Source of the DNA: Emergomyces orientalis
Taxonomy: Eukaryota; Ascomycota; Eurotiomycetes; Onygenales; Ajellomycetaceae
Direction: 5' to 3'
Assembly (NCBI GenBank): GCA_002110485.1
Contig: MOWL01000015.1
Coordinates: 1-18,533 of the forward strand
Length of the DNA: 18,533 nucleotides
A model generated the notes under the pieces. It made no database searches, was not told the DNA's origin, and saw only the letters and a program-made list of their open reading frames with translations. Shown piece by piece: positions 1-8,849 of the stretch; the stretch's first letter is position 1, and each line of letters begins with the position of its first letter. The translations under genes were made by a program, and so were the position numbers.

Positions 1-128
1 AGAGATTAAAATTAGAAGGAACTGATATGATGCATGAAAAACATTGCAAGAAAGAAGCAGAATCATGAAAAATAGAGACTAAGAAAACAGCAACTTGAAT
101 GAAGAAAACAACAACAAGGAAATCATTA

Positions 129-864
129 TTACAAAGAAAAACAGCAGTCAGATAAATGACTGCAAAACTCCTTACCATGAGGGATCCATGACTGCAAGTC
201 ATCCTGACCCCCCCTCAAAGAATTCTTCTTATCAGTATCTTGCATATCCACCTCTTCCTCTTCAATATCATTTGCTTCATTGATATTATTCTCTGCAACC
301 GGCATTTGATTGTCTCGGAGATAGAACCTTTTTAACCTATTACCTGCAGTAGTATTTCGAAACGGCGAACCATCCAGCTCTTCCAGATGATAGGTCCCTT
401 TCTCATGGTTTGCTTCTCGGATTCGATACGGGCCCAGCCATCGGAAGTTGAGCTTGGCAGAATAGGACGTTTCTAGCTTGGTATCATGCAAAAGCACCAA
501 ATCACTTATCTGCAATGGTTCTCGGACTAATTGCTTAGTTTCATCAAATAGATCTCGGTTCTTCTCTCTCGCACGGCGCAGGTGATGAGCGGCCTCCTCC
601 AGATCTTCATCTCTCTTTTCCAATTGTCGAATACGCATATATATCAAATCAGCACGGGATTGCACTGTCTGCCAGGGAAGTGTTTGCCAATTGGAACGTC
701 AAGCTCTATTGGAAGGATAGCATCGTAGCCATATTGCAGGCGGAACGGGTTTCACCAGTAGATTGCCGAATGGTGACGCGATCTGCCCATAGCGCAGAAT
801 GGAAATGATTAACCCAGCTTCTTCCATCTGCAGCTAGCTTTGAAAGCGCATCGGATATCGGCGG
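129..864 (-). pseudogene. integrase C-terminal region with GPY/F module, frameshifted three times
   Basis: This is the downstream continuation of pol. Reading from 864 to 129, the coding frame changes near 862, 749 and 690; at each point one base is missing relative to the codon series seen on both sides. After the third change the frame equals that of pol and stays open to 129. The first segment continues helix residues typical after the catalytic Glu, the second holds an FRLQYGYDA-like motif, and the long last segment holds the GPY/F module (FRWLGPYRIRE, then TYHLEELDG) common in Gypsy integrases, ending in an acidic tail. No chromodomain follows it. Either the integrase is broken here or the bases were lost in sequencing. 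Confidence 0.8.
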
Positions 865-3806
865 TGACCGCGTTCGACCATGCCATTAGCCTTCGCATTG
901 TATGGTGAGATGGTTATTTGATTAACACGATATTTGGCGGTGAGAATCTTAGTCCATTTTTGATTCTCCGGCCCGCCATCACACACTAATTCCCGAAAGC
1001 AGCCGTGTCGGCAAATGATATTCTCATAGATGAATTGCGCCACGTTCTCAGCTGTTCCACGAGCGAGAGGGCGGCCTTCCACCCAGCCAGTGAGATCATT
1101 CCGAGCAATAACAGCACATCGCTTGCCTCGGTTCTTCGGAAACTTGACAACATCGATACACCACTTGTCCCATAGATAATTGCGGCTTGTTGGATATAGT
1201 GGTTCTTCCAAGCGAGCGCCATCCCTCAGCTGGCACACTGTGCAGCTTTTGCAATAATTCTTGACGGCTTTCCAGATACCTTCCCACCAATATCGCTGCG
1301 TGATCTTGTGGTTTGTGGCCTCGCGGCCCTTATGACCAGATTCATCATGCATCCGAGCAACGATATCCTTTTGCTCAGATGAGTTATCAACCACGCGTCT
1401 CAGAGGAATTCCCTTGCCTGATCGTCGGAATAGATGTTGACCTTGGACGATATATCGAAGTGCATGCTTGCGCCATTTAGAAAAGACGGAACGTGGTATA
1501 TCATCCGGCCGCTTCATGGTGGTGAGAAACCTCGCAATTGATTCGCTGCGATCAGAATAATCAGGCGAAAGAACACGCACACCCGATGACTCGGAAGCAT
1601 CCACGCCGCTGACATCGAAATCAGGAACCGTCAAAGATGCAACACTAATATAGTTGAGTTCTGCATCTATGAAATCATCGATATCTTGATCCTCAGGAAC
1701 CTCACCCTCAGCAGGAGGTCGACGAGATAGCCCATCTGCAGCAGTATGCTTCCGACCAGGCACATGTCGAACTTCGAAATCAAACATCCGAATCCAGGCA
1801 AGCCAGCCAGTAACGAGAGCACCAGGCAGGTCAGTGGCAGATCGATTGAGCTGTGCCACTAGAGTCTTCGCGTCGGTTTCCAGAATAAAGTGAACGCCAT
1901 ACAGGTAATAACGGCATTTCTTTAGCATCTTGAGCACAGCGCGGCATTCTCGCTTTCCTGCATCATATTTTGCTTCGGCGGGGCTCCAGATTCCGCTCTC
2001 ATATCGGCAAGGGTGTAGCTTTCCATTCAATTTATCCCGTTGGCTGAGCGTTCCACCCCATCCTTCAAGACAGGCATCCGTGGCCATCACGATATCACCG
2101 GCATCTTCAGAATAATCAATGCAGCAAAGTGCAGGGGCAGTTGTCAGGGCATTCTTCAAAATTGCCATTGCATTCACTTGTTCAAGACCCCAGGTAAAAG
2201 GAATGTTCTTCTTGAATAGAATATAGATAGGTATAGAAATGATAGCGAAATTCGGAATCCATATTCTATAGTAAACGCAAACACCTAAGAAAGCTCGGGC
2301 ACCCGTGACATCTGTCGGATCCGGCCACTCAACGATTTTGACGATTTTCGCAGCTTCGGGGCGCCTGCCGTCAGCATCCACAACATATCCGACTAGAACC
2401 ATACCGGAGCAGGCGAATTCTGACTTTCCAACCTGGATACACGTGTCCGCGAGTTCTATGCTGATGAGGGTGGCATCTAAGTTTTGCAGATGCTCCAGGA
2501 CAAATTTCCGAATACCTGGCATCACTTCTTCATCATTGTAACGCGTCCGCGGGCCTTTCACACCAATATCATCCATAAAATTGTCTGCTTGATGCGGTAT
2601 GTTCGATCGAAGAATGCGTGCCATGATTCGGCAGAACTGCGCAATAGAATTCGTCGCGCCTTGTGGCAGTGCTGTCTGACGAAGCAACCCGATCGGGGTA
2701 AGGAAAGCTGTCATATCTCGGCTGTCTTCGTGTAAAGGAACTTGATCATATCCAGAAAAGAAATCCATCATGCTCGTTATCTTCATTCCCGCGAAATCCT
2801 CAGCAAACGCGTCCGCACTAGGTGGAATATACGCATCGCGAATAGTGACAGCGTTCATGTCCATGCACGCGTTGACAATGCGATATTTCCCAGCTTCTTT
2901 CTTCTTGACGAGGAACCACTTATTTCGATACGGACCATGGCAATGTTCATAAACTCCAGAATCAACGCGTTCGCGAAGCATATTGATGATTGTAGGGACG
3001 AGCTTTCGAGGAATAGGAAATCCTGCCGCTTGCCATGCTTTATGCGGAGCAACGCGAATCTTGACAGGTGGAGAGACTTCTTTTGCAAGCGTTCCGCAAT
3101 CCTTAAAACTCCACGCGAGGGCTTTTTCTCTTCTAAGCAGAATCTCAATCAAAAGTTCGCGTTCCTGTGGGGTGAGCATCGATCCGATCCGCAGATTCTT
3201 GATCCTTTCCTCTGTGAGTCGCGAACCTCGCGGGCAATCGGAGAAACGGGGTGTAATGAAATGATCGTAGGGCGAAGGCGGATCCTGCTCCGGAATCACA
3301 TTGTCTTTGAACCATTGTTGGCGAATTTCTCTCCACTTATCTGTTCCGCCGGGAATCCCGCCACCTGTAGTTGGCACATCGAGAGGTTGAATCTTATCGG
3401 CTTTTCGCTTGTATAATGTCGCAACGACTGGACCGCGCGATCGAGGAGAAGATCGTGAAGAAGCATATAAAGACAAATCATGAAGCTGCACACCACGAAC
3501 ACGGCGTGATTCGGATATTGAATAATTAGAGAAAGGAAAAGATGAATGTGTAGACGGGTAAAATTGTTGATGTAGGATGGCGGGGAAAAACCTGTGAGGT
3601 TCTCGGGCGTTTTGGGGCGGCGTTCTCTGATTGGCTGAATCTTTTGGCGGCCCGGGGCCGCCAAAAGTCTGATTGGCTGACGCACCCACACCGCTTTCAA
3701 AACACGGCAGAATATTTGCCCCGCTATCCACATCGCGATCGCTGAATCTGATATCATTTCTTTGCCCACCACATTCAACATCGCAAAGATCAATCGGACT
3801 CAGCAT
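834..3806 (-). CDS. pol: Pol: reverse transcriptase, RNase H and integrase
   Basis: Makes element cDNA and inserts it in the genome. It is expressed as a Gag-Pol fusion by -1 frameshifting: the frame is open back to the slippery site at 3818, so the ATG at 3806 need not be a real start. Numbered from that ATG: a proline- and serine-rich linker to about 130; reverse transcriptase with the first catalytic Asp in MMDFFSGYDQ (D348), LPQGATNS, and the FMDD box (D412, D413); RNase H with TDACLEGWGG (D577), E620, D645 and a late Asp in HTAADGLS (D691); the integrase zinc arm with H820/H825 and C855/C858; and the integrase core with D885 (CIDVV), D943 (CDGGPEN) and E978 (MVERGH), 34 residues after D943. 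All catalytic residues are present. The ORF ends early at TAG 836-834 because of a one-base deletion just after the core. Confidence 0.92.
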   Translation of the reverse strand: MLSPIDLCDVECGGQRNDIRFSDRDVDSGANILPCFESGVGASANQTFGGPGPPKDSANQRTPPQNAREPHRFFPAILHQQFYPSTHSSFPFSNYSISESRRVRGVQLHDLSLYASSRSSPRSRGPVVATLYKRKADKIQPLDVPTTGGGIPGGTDKWREIRQQWFKDNVIPEQDPPSPYDHFITPRFSDCPRGSRLTEERIKNLRIGSMLTPQERELLIEILLRREKALAWSFKDCGTLAKEVSPPVKIRVAPHKAWQAAGFPIPRKLVPTIINMLRERVDSGVYEHCHGPYRNKWFLVKKKEAGKYRIVNACMDMNAVTIRDAYIPPSADAFAEDFAGMKITSMMDFFSGYDQVPLHEDSRDMTAFLTPIGLLRQTALPQGATNSIAQFCRIMARILRSNIPHQADNFMDDIGVKGPRTRYNDEEVMPGIRKFVLEHLQNLDATLISIELADTCIQVGKSEFACSGMVLVGYVVDADGRRPEAAKIVKIVEWPDPTDVTGARAFLGVCVYYRIWIPNFAIISIPIYILFKKNIPFTWGLEQVNAMAILKNALTTAPALCCIDYSEDAGDIVMATDACLEGWGGTLSQRDKLNGKLHPCRYESGIWSPAEAKYDAGKRECRAVLKMLKKCRYYLYGVHFILETDAKTLVAQLNRSATDLPGALVTGWLAWIRMFDFEVRHVPGRKHTAADGLSRRPPAEGEVPEDQDIDDFIDAELNYISVASLTVPDFDVSGVDASESSGVRVLSPDYSDRSESIARFLTTMKRPDDIPRSVFSKWRKHALRYIVQGQHLFRRSGKGIPLRRVVDNSSEQKDIVARMHDESGHKGREATNHKITQRYWWEGIWKAVKNYCKSCTVCQLRDGARLEEPLYPTSRNYLWDKWCIDVVKFPKNRGKRCAVIARNDLTGWVEGRPLARGTAENVAQFIYENIICRHGCFRELVCDGGPENQKWTKILTAKYRVNQITISPYNAKANGMVERGHRRYPMRFQS

Positions 3807-3818
3807 ATCTAGTTTAAA
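3741..3818 (-). promoter_or_regulatory. programmed -1 ribosomal frameshift signal between gag and pol
   Basis: Minus strand 3818-3812 reads T TTA AAC in the gag frame, an X-XXY-YYZ slippery heptamer identical to the UUUAAAC type known from viruses. The gag stop TAG follows at once. Slipping back one base gives TTT AAA CTA GAT ATG, which runs straight into the open pol frame. After a 7-base spacer (3811-3805), GCTGAGTC (3804-3797) can pair with GATTCAGC (3748-3741): eight pairs, one of them G-U. Inside the loop CTTTGC (3788-3783) pairs perfectly with GCAAAG (3765-3760). Heptamer, frame and spacing all fit; use in vivo is inferred. Confidence 0.8.
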
Positions 3819-6775
3819 GTCTGCACTTTGCCACGAAGATCATCTAACTTTCGATCTCCATGGTCGCCGGGAGAATAACCAAGAAAAGACACCTGATTCT
3901 TCTCATCCTTCGGATCAAAAACGTGAACAAGAACACCGCCTTTGTTATCTGTAGTTCTTGCCAAACGCGTCGCGTTTTCATATGGTCGGCCGAGAATGCA
4001 ATCATGAGAACCGCGTTCCATGATGAAGAATGTCTGAGGCACCATAACAGATCCAAGGCGAACAGGAACATCCTTGCAGATTCCAATGACACCACTCTGC
4101 TGACCCCCAGCTCCAAGAATAGGTTTGACAGCATCCCTTTGAATGATGAGACCGAGATCTAACGCAGTTCTTTCAACAAGACAGTTAATTTCCGCACCTC
4201 CATCAAATATCGCCTCAGTTTCCCCCTTTCCAATTCCGACAGTGAACTTGATGTGTCCAACCGAAACGAGATTCCAACGAGGATTATACTCAGCAACAGA
4301 AGTGCCAGGTTGAACCAGGGCAACGGTGGCTGCATCATCCCGAATCATATGCTGTTGAACTTCGATGGGAAGATTTTGAAAGAACATGTGCTGGAGTTGG
4401 GTGGAGCATGCCATGAGATCTTTAATCTGAATTCCGCCGATTTCTTGGCGCATGATCTTCTCAAATATTCGCCGCGTCGCGATCGCCATATTGTCTTTAT
4501 TCTTCATTTCTGCAGAAAGCTTTGGCCCTTTGAGTTTCCGAGGCCTGCAGAGAACAGTTTTCTTCTGAATCTGCGGAGCATCTGCCATTTCTGAATCTGG
4601 GACAATTCCACCGTCTCCGAGCTTTGGACTTCCGCCCTGAAGCTGTTCATCATGAAGAGGTTGAGAATTATCATCCTCATCATCTTCCTGTGAAGCAGAG
4701 ATCACATCTTGAGCAAAAGAAACTGATTTCCCATCTGAATACCTGCCATTGCGCCGAGAATGTGTTGTTGGCAGTCTCTTCTCCTTCTCAATTCGTCCGG
4801 AAAGCGTTGCTTGATTTTTATTCATAGAAGAGGCCTTATCCTTCTCAGTAGAAGTGGAAGCAGCCATTACACTAACAATCTCCTCCATCTCACTATCGGT
4901 CATATCACCTTCCTCAGGGCCACTATCAAATCCAATATCACATATGCTTACGGCATTCACCGATGGCATCGGGGATCCGTCAGGAAATACCCGGATACTA
5001 CCATCATTCCGAAGTTTATCCGCGGTTGGGACAGTCGGCGGTGCAGCCATTTGCTTCAAAAGTCGTTCAATTGTAACAATATGGGGCTCAAGTCGGTTGA
5101 CAGCAATCTTCGGGCCTTTTCTCATCACATTACCCTCATAGTATTCTCCAATCATATTCCGATGAATCTTGCCCTGATCGATGAGCCGGCCGATTGCTAA
5201 GCAATTTGGAAGCATATGGTTTGAATCTCCGCAACCCCAGCATGACATCGGCGGTCGATCGTATTGAACAAAGCTTCCAGATCGAGATCGAGACGGGCCT
5301 CCAGGTCCACGTTGAGTTCCATAGTAAGACACATTTGGCAAATCCAATGCAGGATCACGTCCTCGAGTAAGAAGAACCTTTGGAGCAGTCACATTTTGCT
5401 GCATGTTTCCCTGGTTTTGAATGCTAGCGATCGCCAGAGATAACGCGTCCATTCGGTTGACAAGGTTCTCAAGAATGTTATCACTCGGATTCTGTGTTTT
5501 CGCATCCGGAGCAGGCATCGCCGAAGCGGTCGGCACAGGCACATTCAATGTGGGCGGATTAAACACGGGCTGAGCAGACGGCTGCATCGATGGAATAGAG
5601 TTGGGGAAAACATCAGGTGCCAGAACTCGTGCAATCTCTTCCTTTGTCTTCTGCATTTGAGACACAGCATCGCAGATCTTCGGCAGTTCCCATCCAGATT
5701 GACTAACCTTATCAAATCCAGCAGTGCGGAAAGCTTTTTCACGAATACCTTCTGAAAGTCCTTGAAGAAACCAGATACAAGCAAGAGATTGTTGCAATTC
5801 ATTCTTGCAAATGAGAGGCATCGCAACTGCGCGGAATTGACGGCAGTAGACGAGGATCTCCTGGCTGGTAGAATGGGTTTTGTTGCACAATGCATGGAGG
5901 TAAGATTGATTATACATCTGTTGGTGAGCATCTTCGCGCCAGAAATCGGCAAGCAACTGCTTTTTAACCATTTCCCATGTCTTATGATCCAAGACAAGCT
6001 GATCGATATGGCCCTGCAGTTCCATGGTACAATAGTTCCGTAATACCGCCAGAGCATCGATTCCTGCAACGAAATGCAAGGTGCACATTGCCTCATATCG
6101 ATCAACAAAAGCAGTAATGTTTCTCCCATCAAAGAATGGGGCTCCAGGTGCTCCAGGAATCGGCATCGGCATGACAAGACGTTGATATGGCAGTCCACTA
6201 TTGGGAGTCGGCTGACCGGACGAGGTAGTAGTGGGTGTAGTCATCTTTTCTTTGCTAGCTTCTGTCTTCTCTTTGCTAACTTCTATTTTCGGGGGCGCTG
6301 CAGAGACCTTTCCTGACTGAGTTTGACGATGGGCAATAGAATCCGACCGAGAATGCTTGGAAGACATATATTGAGAAAGAAAGGAACGCACAAAAGACTT
6401 CTGTTCACATAAGAGAAAGAGTTCAACAATACTATCAATATCAATATCCTTTTTATATTCAAATCTCAAATCCTCAAGAAAGAGAAGGAATTTCAACATC
6501 CACTTTAGATCTTTTTGCTGAAGGTCTTTTTTCTTATCACTTTTCTCAACATTTCTCTCTTCTTTCATTTGTTGAATAGGGGTATGGGTATTCAAATTGA
6601 GCTTATCAGTGGGGCGTTCGCTCGCATCCTTCATTATCCACTGTCGATATCGGCCATATCGGCCAATCAGAGGCTTCCACAAATGAACACTATTGAAAAG
6701 AATGCTCAACAAAAGCAGAAAAGACAAAATGTTGAGAGAAATCATATCAGTCGTAGCTACCGCCTGCCCATCCAT
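3809..6775 (-). CDS. gag: Gag-protease polyprotein of Ty3/Gypsy element
   Basis: Structural Gag plus protease, about 988 aa. The first in-frame ATG is at 6775 in a good context (AAAATGG); the frame is open further upstream but without an ATG. Numbering from this ATG: a strongly hydrophobic stretch at about 12-33 (NILSFLLLLSILFNSVHLW), unusual for Gag; a charged, low-complexity region to about 190; a capsid-like domain from about 202 (PGAPFFDGRNITAFVDRYE); a CCHC zinc knuckle (CWGCGDSNHMLPNC) at about 512-525 after an SRSRSGS stretch; an acidic linker; and a retropepsin-like fold from about 845, with flap-side and C-terminal ILGRPY motif. The catalytic triad reads DGG (D858) instead of the usual DSG or DTG, so activity is uncertain. 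The ORF ends at TAG 3811-3809, right after a slippery heptamer, and pol lies in the -1 frame. Confidence 0.88.
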   Translation of the reverse strand: MDGQAVATTDMISLNILSFLLLLSILFNSVHLWKPLIGRYGRYRQWIMKDASERPTDKLNLNTHTPIQQMKEERNVEKSDKKKDLQQKDLKWMLKFLLFLEDLRFEYKKDIDIDSIVELFLLCEQKSFVRSFLSQYMSSKHSRSDSIAHRQTQSGKVSAAPPKIEVSKEKTEASKEKMTTPTTTSSGQPTPNSGLPYQRLVMPMPIPGAPGAPFFDGRNITAFVDRYEAMCTLHFVAGIDALAVLRNYCTMELQGHIDQLVLDHKTWEMVKKQLLADFWREDAHQQMYNQSYLHALCNKTHSTSQEILVYCRQFRAVAMPLICKNELQQSLACIWFLQGLSEGIREKAFRTAGFDKVSQSGWELPKICDAVSQMQKTKEEIARVLAPDVFPNSIPSMQPSAQPVFNPPTLNVPVPTASAMPAPDAKTQNPSDNILENLVNRMDALSLAIASIQNQGNMQQNVTAPKVLLTRGRDPALDLPNVSYYGTQRGPGGPSRSRSGSFVQYDRPPMSCWGCGDSNHMLPNCLAIGRLIDQGKIHRNMIGEYYEGNVMRKGPKIAVNRLEPHIVTIERLLKQMAAPPTVPTADKLRNDGSIRVFPDGSPMPSVNAVSICDIGFDSGPEEGDMTDSEMEEIVSVMAASTSTEKDKASSMNKNQATLSGRIEKEKRLPTTHSRRNGRYSDGKSVSFAQDVISASQEDDEDDNSQPLHDEQLQGGSPKLGDGGIVPDSEMADAPQIQKKTVLCRPRKLKGPKLSAEMKNKDNMAIATRRIFEKIMRQEIGGIQIKDLMACSTQLQHMFFQNLPIEVQQHMIRDDAATVALVQPGTSVAEYNPRWNLVSVGHIKFTVGIGKGETEAIFDGGAEINCLVERTALDLGLIIQRDAVKPILGAGGQQSGVIGICKDVPVRLGSVMVPQTFFIMERGSHDCILGRPYENATRLARTTDNKGGVLVHVFDPKDEKNQVSFLGYSPGDHGDRKLDDLRGKVQTLN

Positions 6776-6784
6776 TTTGAATTG

Positions 6785-6801
6785 CCTTCCCAGGGACGCC
6801 A
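6785..6801 (-). other. candidate tRNA primer-binding site
   Basis: One base after the putative LTR end (CA at 6804-6803) the minus strand reads TGGCGTCCCTGGGAAGG. TGG would pair with the tRNA CCA end. The next C implies a discriminator base G, which is characteristic of eukaryotic tRNA-Ser. The following GTCCCTG would match an acceptor stem. The choice of tRNA is an inference; the host tRNA set is not visible. Confidence 0.35.
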
Positions 6802-6802
6802 A

Positions 6803-7241
6803 TGAAGTGGAATAAGGGGTTGTGCGCTTTTGGCGGCACGTGGGCAGGAGCAGCGGGATCGTAAGGAGGTTGGTAAGTTCGCCGTGTATACAATATTCTA
6901 TTCAACGAGCTATCCAAATAGCAATACAAAAGAACACGTAGGAGATTCAAATATAGAAGAAGAACAAGCAATCAATCACATATCAAATCACACAATCAAA
7001 AAGGAGCAATCTCACTGCTCTGCGTACAATCAATCTTCGCCGAATCCACACGTGTGTCAAAGGATAATGGGAATATGAGGCAGCCATGCCAAACAAATAT
7101 ATGAGGCGGTCTCGGCGAAAAGTAATACCACGCCGAGATTCCCCACCACATTGTCAGAGGTTGAACCCCTATATGGTTATGTGAACTCGGGCTAGCCGGC
7201 TCCCACGCTAGTGACTAGCCCTTGCTTGCAATCTGTGCACA
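6803..7241 (-). repeat. putative 5' LTR of the Gypsy element
   Basis: This stretch lies upstream of gag and has no convincing ORF. On the minus strand it would begin with TGT near 7241 and end in CA at 6804-6803, the usual TG...CA form, one base before a TGG primer-site candidate. It holds two perfect inverted repeats (7110-7138 and 7189-7221). The partner LTR is outside the window, so the borders cannot be confirmed by alignment; the left border is better supported than the right. Confidence 0.4.
7110..7138. repeat. perfect 8-bp inverted repeat in the LTR candidate
   Basis: TCTCGGCG at 7110-7117 faces CGCCGAGA at 7131-7138 with a 13-base loop. A second perfect inverted repeat lies nearby: GGGCTAG at 7189-7195 and CTAGCCC at 7215-7221. 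Both sit in the outer part of the presumed LTR and could form hairpins; no function is shown. Confidence 0.6.
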
Positions 7242-7400
7242 CTTTTCTATACACTTTTTGCACTTCTTTCTTTTCTTTCTCTTTTCTTTCTTAAGCTTTT
7301 CTTCTTATATATTAGATATAATATAGTTCTTTCATACCTAATTGCTCATCTTTTACATTAGAAAAGCTTCGTTTTTACTTCTTACTAAAGAAAGACATGA

Positions 7401-7578
7401 AAAAGCTCAGAAAGACACTGACATTACAGATTAATTATTAAGAAAGAATAATAGTGTGACAGAGTAGTAAGAAATCTCTGCATCTATAAAAAAGTTCAGA
7501 AGAATACTGACATTATAAACTCATTTTTTTAAATAAATCACAGTGTGACAGAGTAGCAAGAAATCTCTGCACTTATAA
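7401..7578 (+). repeat. two tandem copies of an 89-bp unit
   Basis: Copy one runs 7401-7489 and copy two 7490-7578. Both start with AAAAG(C/T)TCAGAA, share CTGACATTA, and end with a nearly identical block GTGTGACAGAGTAG(C/T)AAG plus AAATCTCTGCA. The anchors at 7401/7490 and 7454/7543 both give a period of 89. They lie just upstream of the first gag remnant and may be the leader or LTR end of that element. Confidence 0.75.
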
Positions 7579-7591
7579 GAATAAAAACTCT

Positions 7592-8772
7592 GATGATCAT
7601 CTTTAAGACTTCATCAGATGAAGATGAATTTGTGTTAGTTATAAATAATTATAAATTACAGAATAAAGAAATAATTATCAATCTCACTAGAGAGAAGCTT
7701 GCAGAGCTTTTCTAGATAAAGAAAAGACTGACAGCTCAACAAGTGAAACTACAGAATCAATGACAAGAACTCAAGAAGTAACAAATAATCATTAAAACTT
7801 CAGATTTAACTGAAGTTATCACTATCTCTCTCTCTATTGAATCAAAATGATTAAAAGCAAGTCTTTCAGACTCTGTCTGTTATAATGATAATAATCTCTT
7901 CTATTTCTCACAGTTCCTCAGCAACCTCAAAGCCAAGATCATGATTGATGGACAGATCATTGAAAATGAACAAGCTCAAGTGTGATATACTTTTAAAAGA
8001 CTGAAAGACAAAGCATCAGCAAGAATTCACTCTTGAGTGAATCAGTATTCTGAAATTAATAGATTTATTATCAAGAAGTTTCTCGAGCTTCTGAAGTCAA
8101 CATTTGCTGACACAGTCTATGAGCAGAAAGTCTTGAACAAACTGAATAGACTGAAATAAGAAAAGAGAAATTTTAATAAACTTTTAATTGAGCTGAAGTA
8201 ACTGCTTCTAGAGACTGATGAACATGAATAGACTGACTTAATTAAAAAAGACTATCTGAAAGAAGTCTTCAATTGAGAACTAAAAAAAAAATCTCTTGAG
8301 CTTGAATAAAAAGAAGTTCTATGATGAATTCAAGAATCAAGTGAAAAGAATTACAGATTGCATGAAGAACTTCAATAAGTCTGAAAAAAGTCAGCTGAAT
8401 TGATATCAAAATATCTCACTTAAAAAACTCTGAAAAAGTCTTCTCCAGACTTCTTCTGAATCACAGAATGTCATGAACTGAAAGCTCATATCAGCATGAA
8501 CTGTCAAGAAGAAGAACAAGAGAATATAATACACTGCATGAGTAGATCTCAAGAAGCTGAATAGAAGAAAGAAAAAGAGGTTGTGCTTCTGCTGTGAGAC
8601 ATCAGAGCACATGGTCACAGATTGCTCTTACAAGCCCGCGCAGCACCCTGTGAAGGCCGCCAGTGTAGCCTTCATGTTGAAACCCCGCCAAAGCCGCCCT
8701 CAGCCTCAGTCAAGAGTGAGTAGTTTTAACAGTAGCTCAAGAGAGAGCTCTCTGAAGTCAGAAAAAGAGTAG
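7592..8772 (+). pseudogene. decayed gag of an LTR (Gypsy-like) retrotransposon
   Basis: One frame can be followed with many stops. It begins near an ATG at 7592 with an acidic SSDEDEF stretch, then a Gln- and Lys-rich coiled-coil part, then a retrotransposon capsid domain: FLSNLKAKI at about 7915, KDKASARIHS, KKFLELLKSTFADTVYEQK, a KLNRLK...RNFNKLL stretch, and DLIKKDYLKE. This layout matches Gag proteins common in Pezizomycotina. It ends with a zinc knuckle CFCCETSEHMVTDC (8588-8629) in a clean open stretch (8581-8772). Stops are TGA, TAA and TAG, several where related Gags, as I recall them, have Trp or Arg. The frame joins are approximate. It is not functional. Confidence 0.75.
8590..8720 (+). 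other. GC-rich island inside the mutated gag
   Basis: Within a block that otherwise almost lacks CpC and CpG, this short stretch covering the zinc knuckle and the region after it has many of both (for example CCCGCGCAGCACCC and CCCCGCCAAAGCCGCCC). It reads as open coding sequence. It may be a gene-conversion patch, a piece from an unmutated copy, or a segment the mutation process skipped. Confidence 0.6.
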
Positions 8773-8849
8773 TCTCTGCCAAAAATCACTCACAGAGGCC
8801 CACAGAGAAACAAGCAGTCAAGAGATGGAAGAAATTTGAGAAGAAAATA

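Larger units (their letters stand above)
1..7241 (-). mobile_element. Ty3/Gypsy LTR retrotransposon, 3' end cut by window edge
   Basis: Seen: on the minus strand a gag-protease ORF is followed directly by a pol ORF in the order reverse transcriptase, RNase H, integrase. That order defines Ty3/Gypsy (Metaviridae) and excludes Copia, where integrase comes first. A CCHC knuckle, an aspartic-protease-like region, an FMDD reverse transcriptase box and a D,D,E integrase core are all visible. The two main ORFs, about 6 kb, have no internal stops, and CpG, CpC and GpG are ordinary, unlike the neighbouring AT-rich block. This suggests a recent insertion. The 3' LTR must lie left of position 1, since 1-128 shows no copy of the 5' LTR candidate and no clear polypurine tract on the element strand. 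The right border near 7241 is inferred from a TGT on the minus strand and the change in composition. Confidence 0.85.

Noticed and set aside
2742..3416. 224-codon plus-strand ORF
   Set aside because: It lies antisense to pol within conserved reverse transcriptase coding sequence; a shadow frame.
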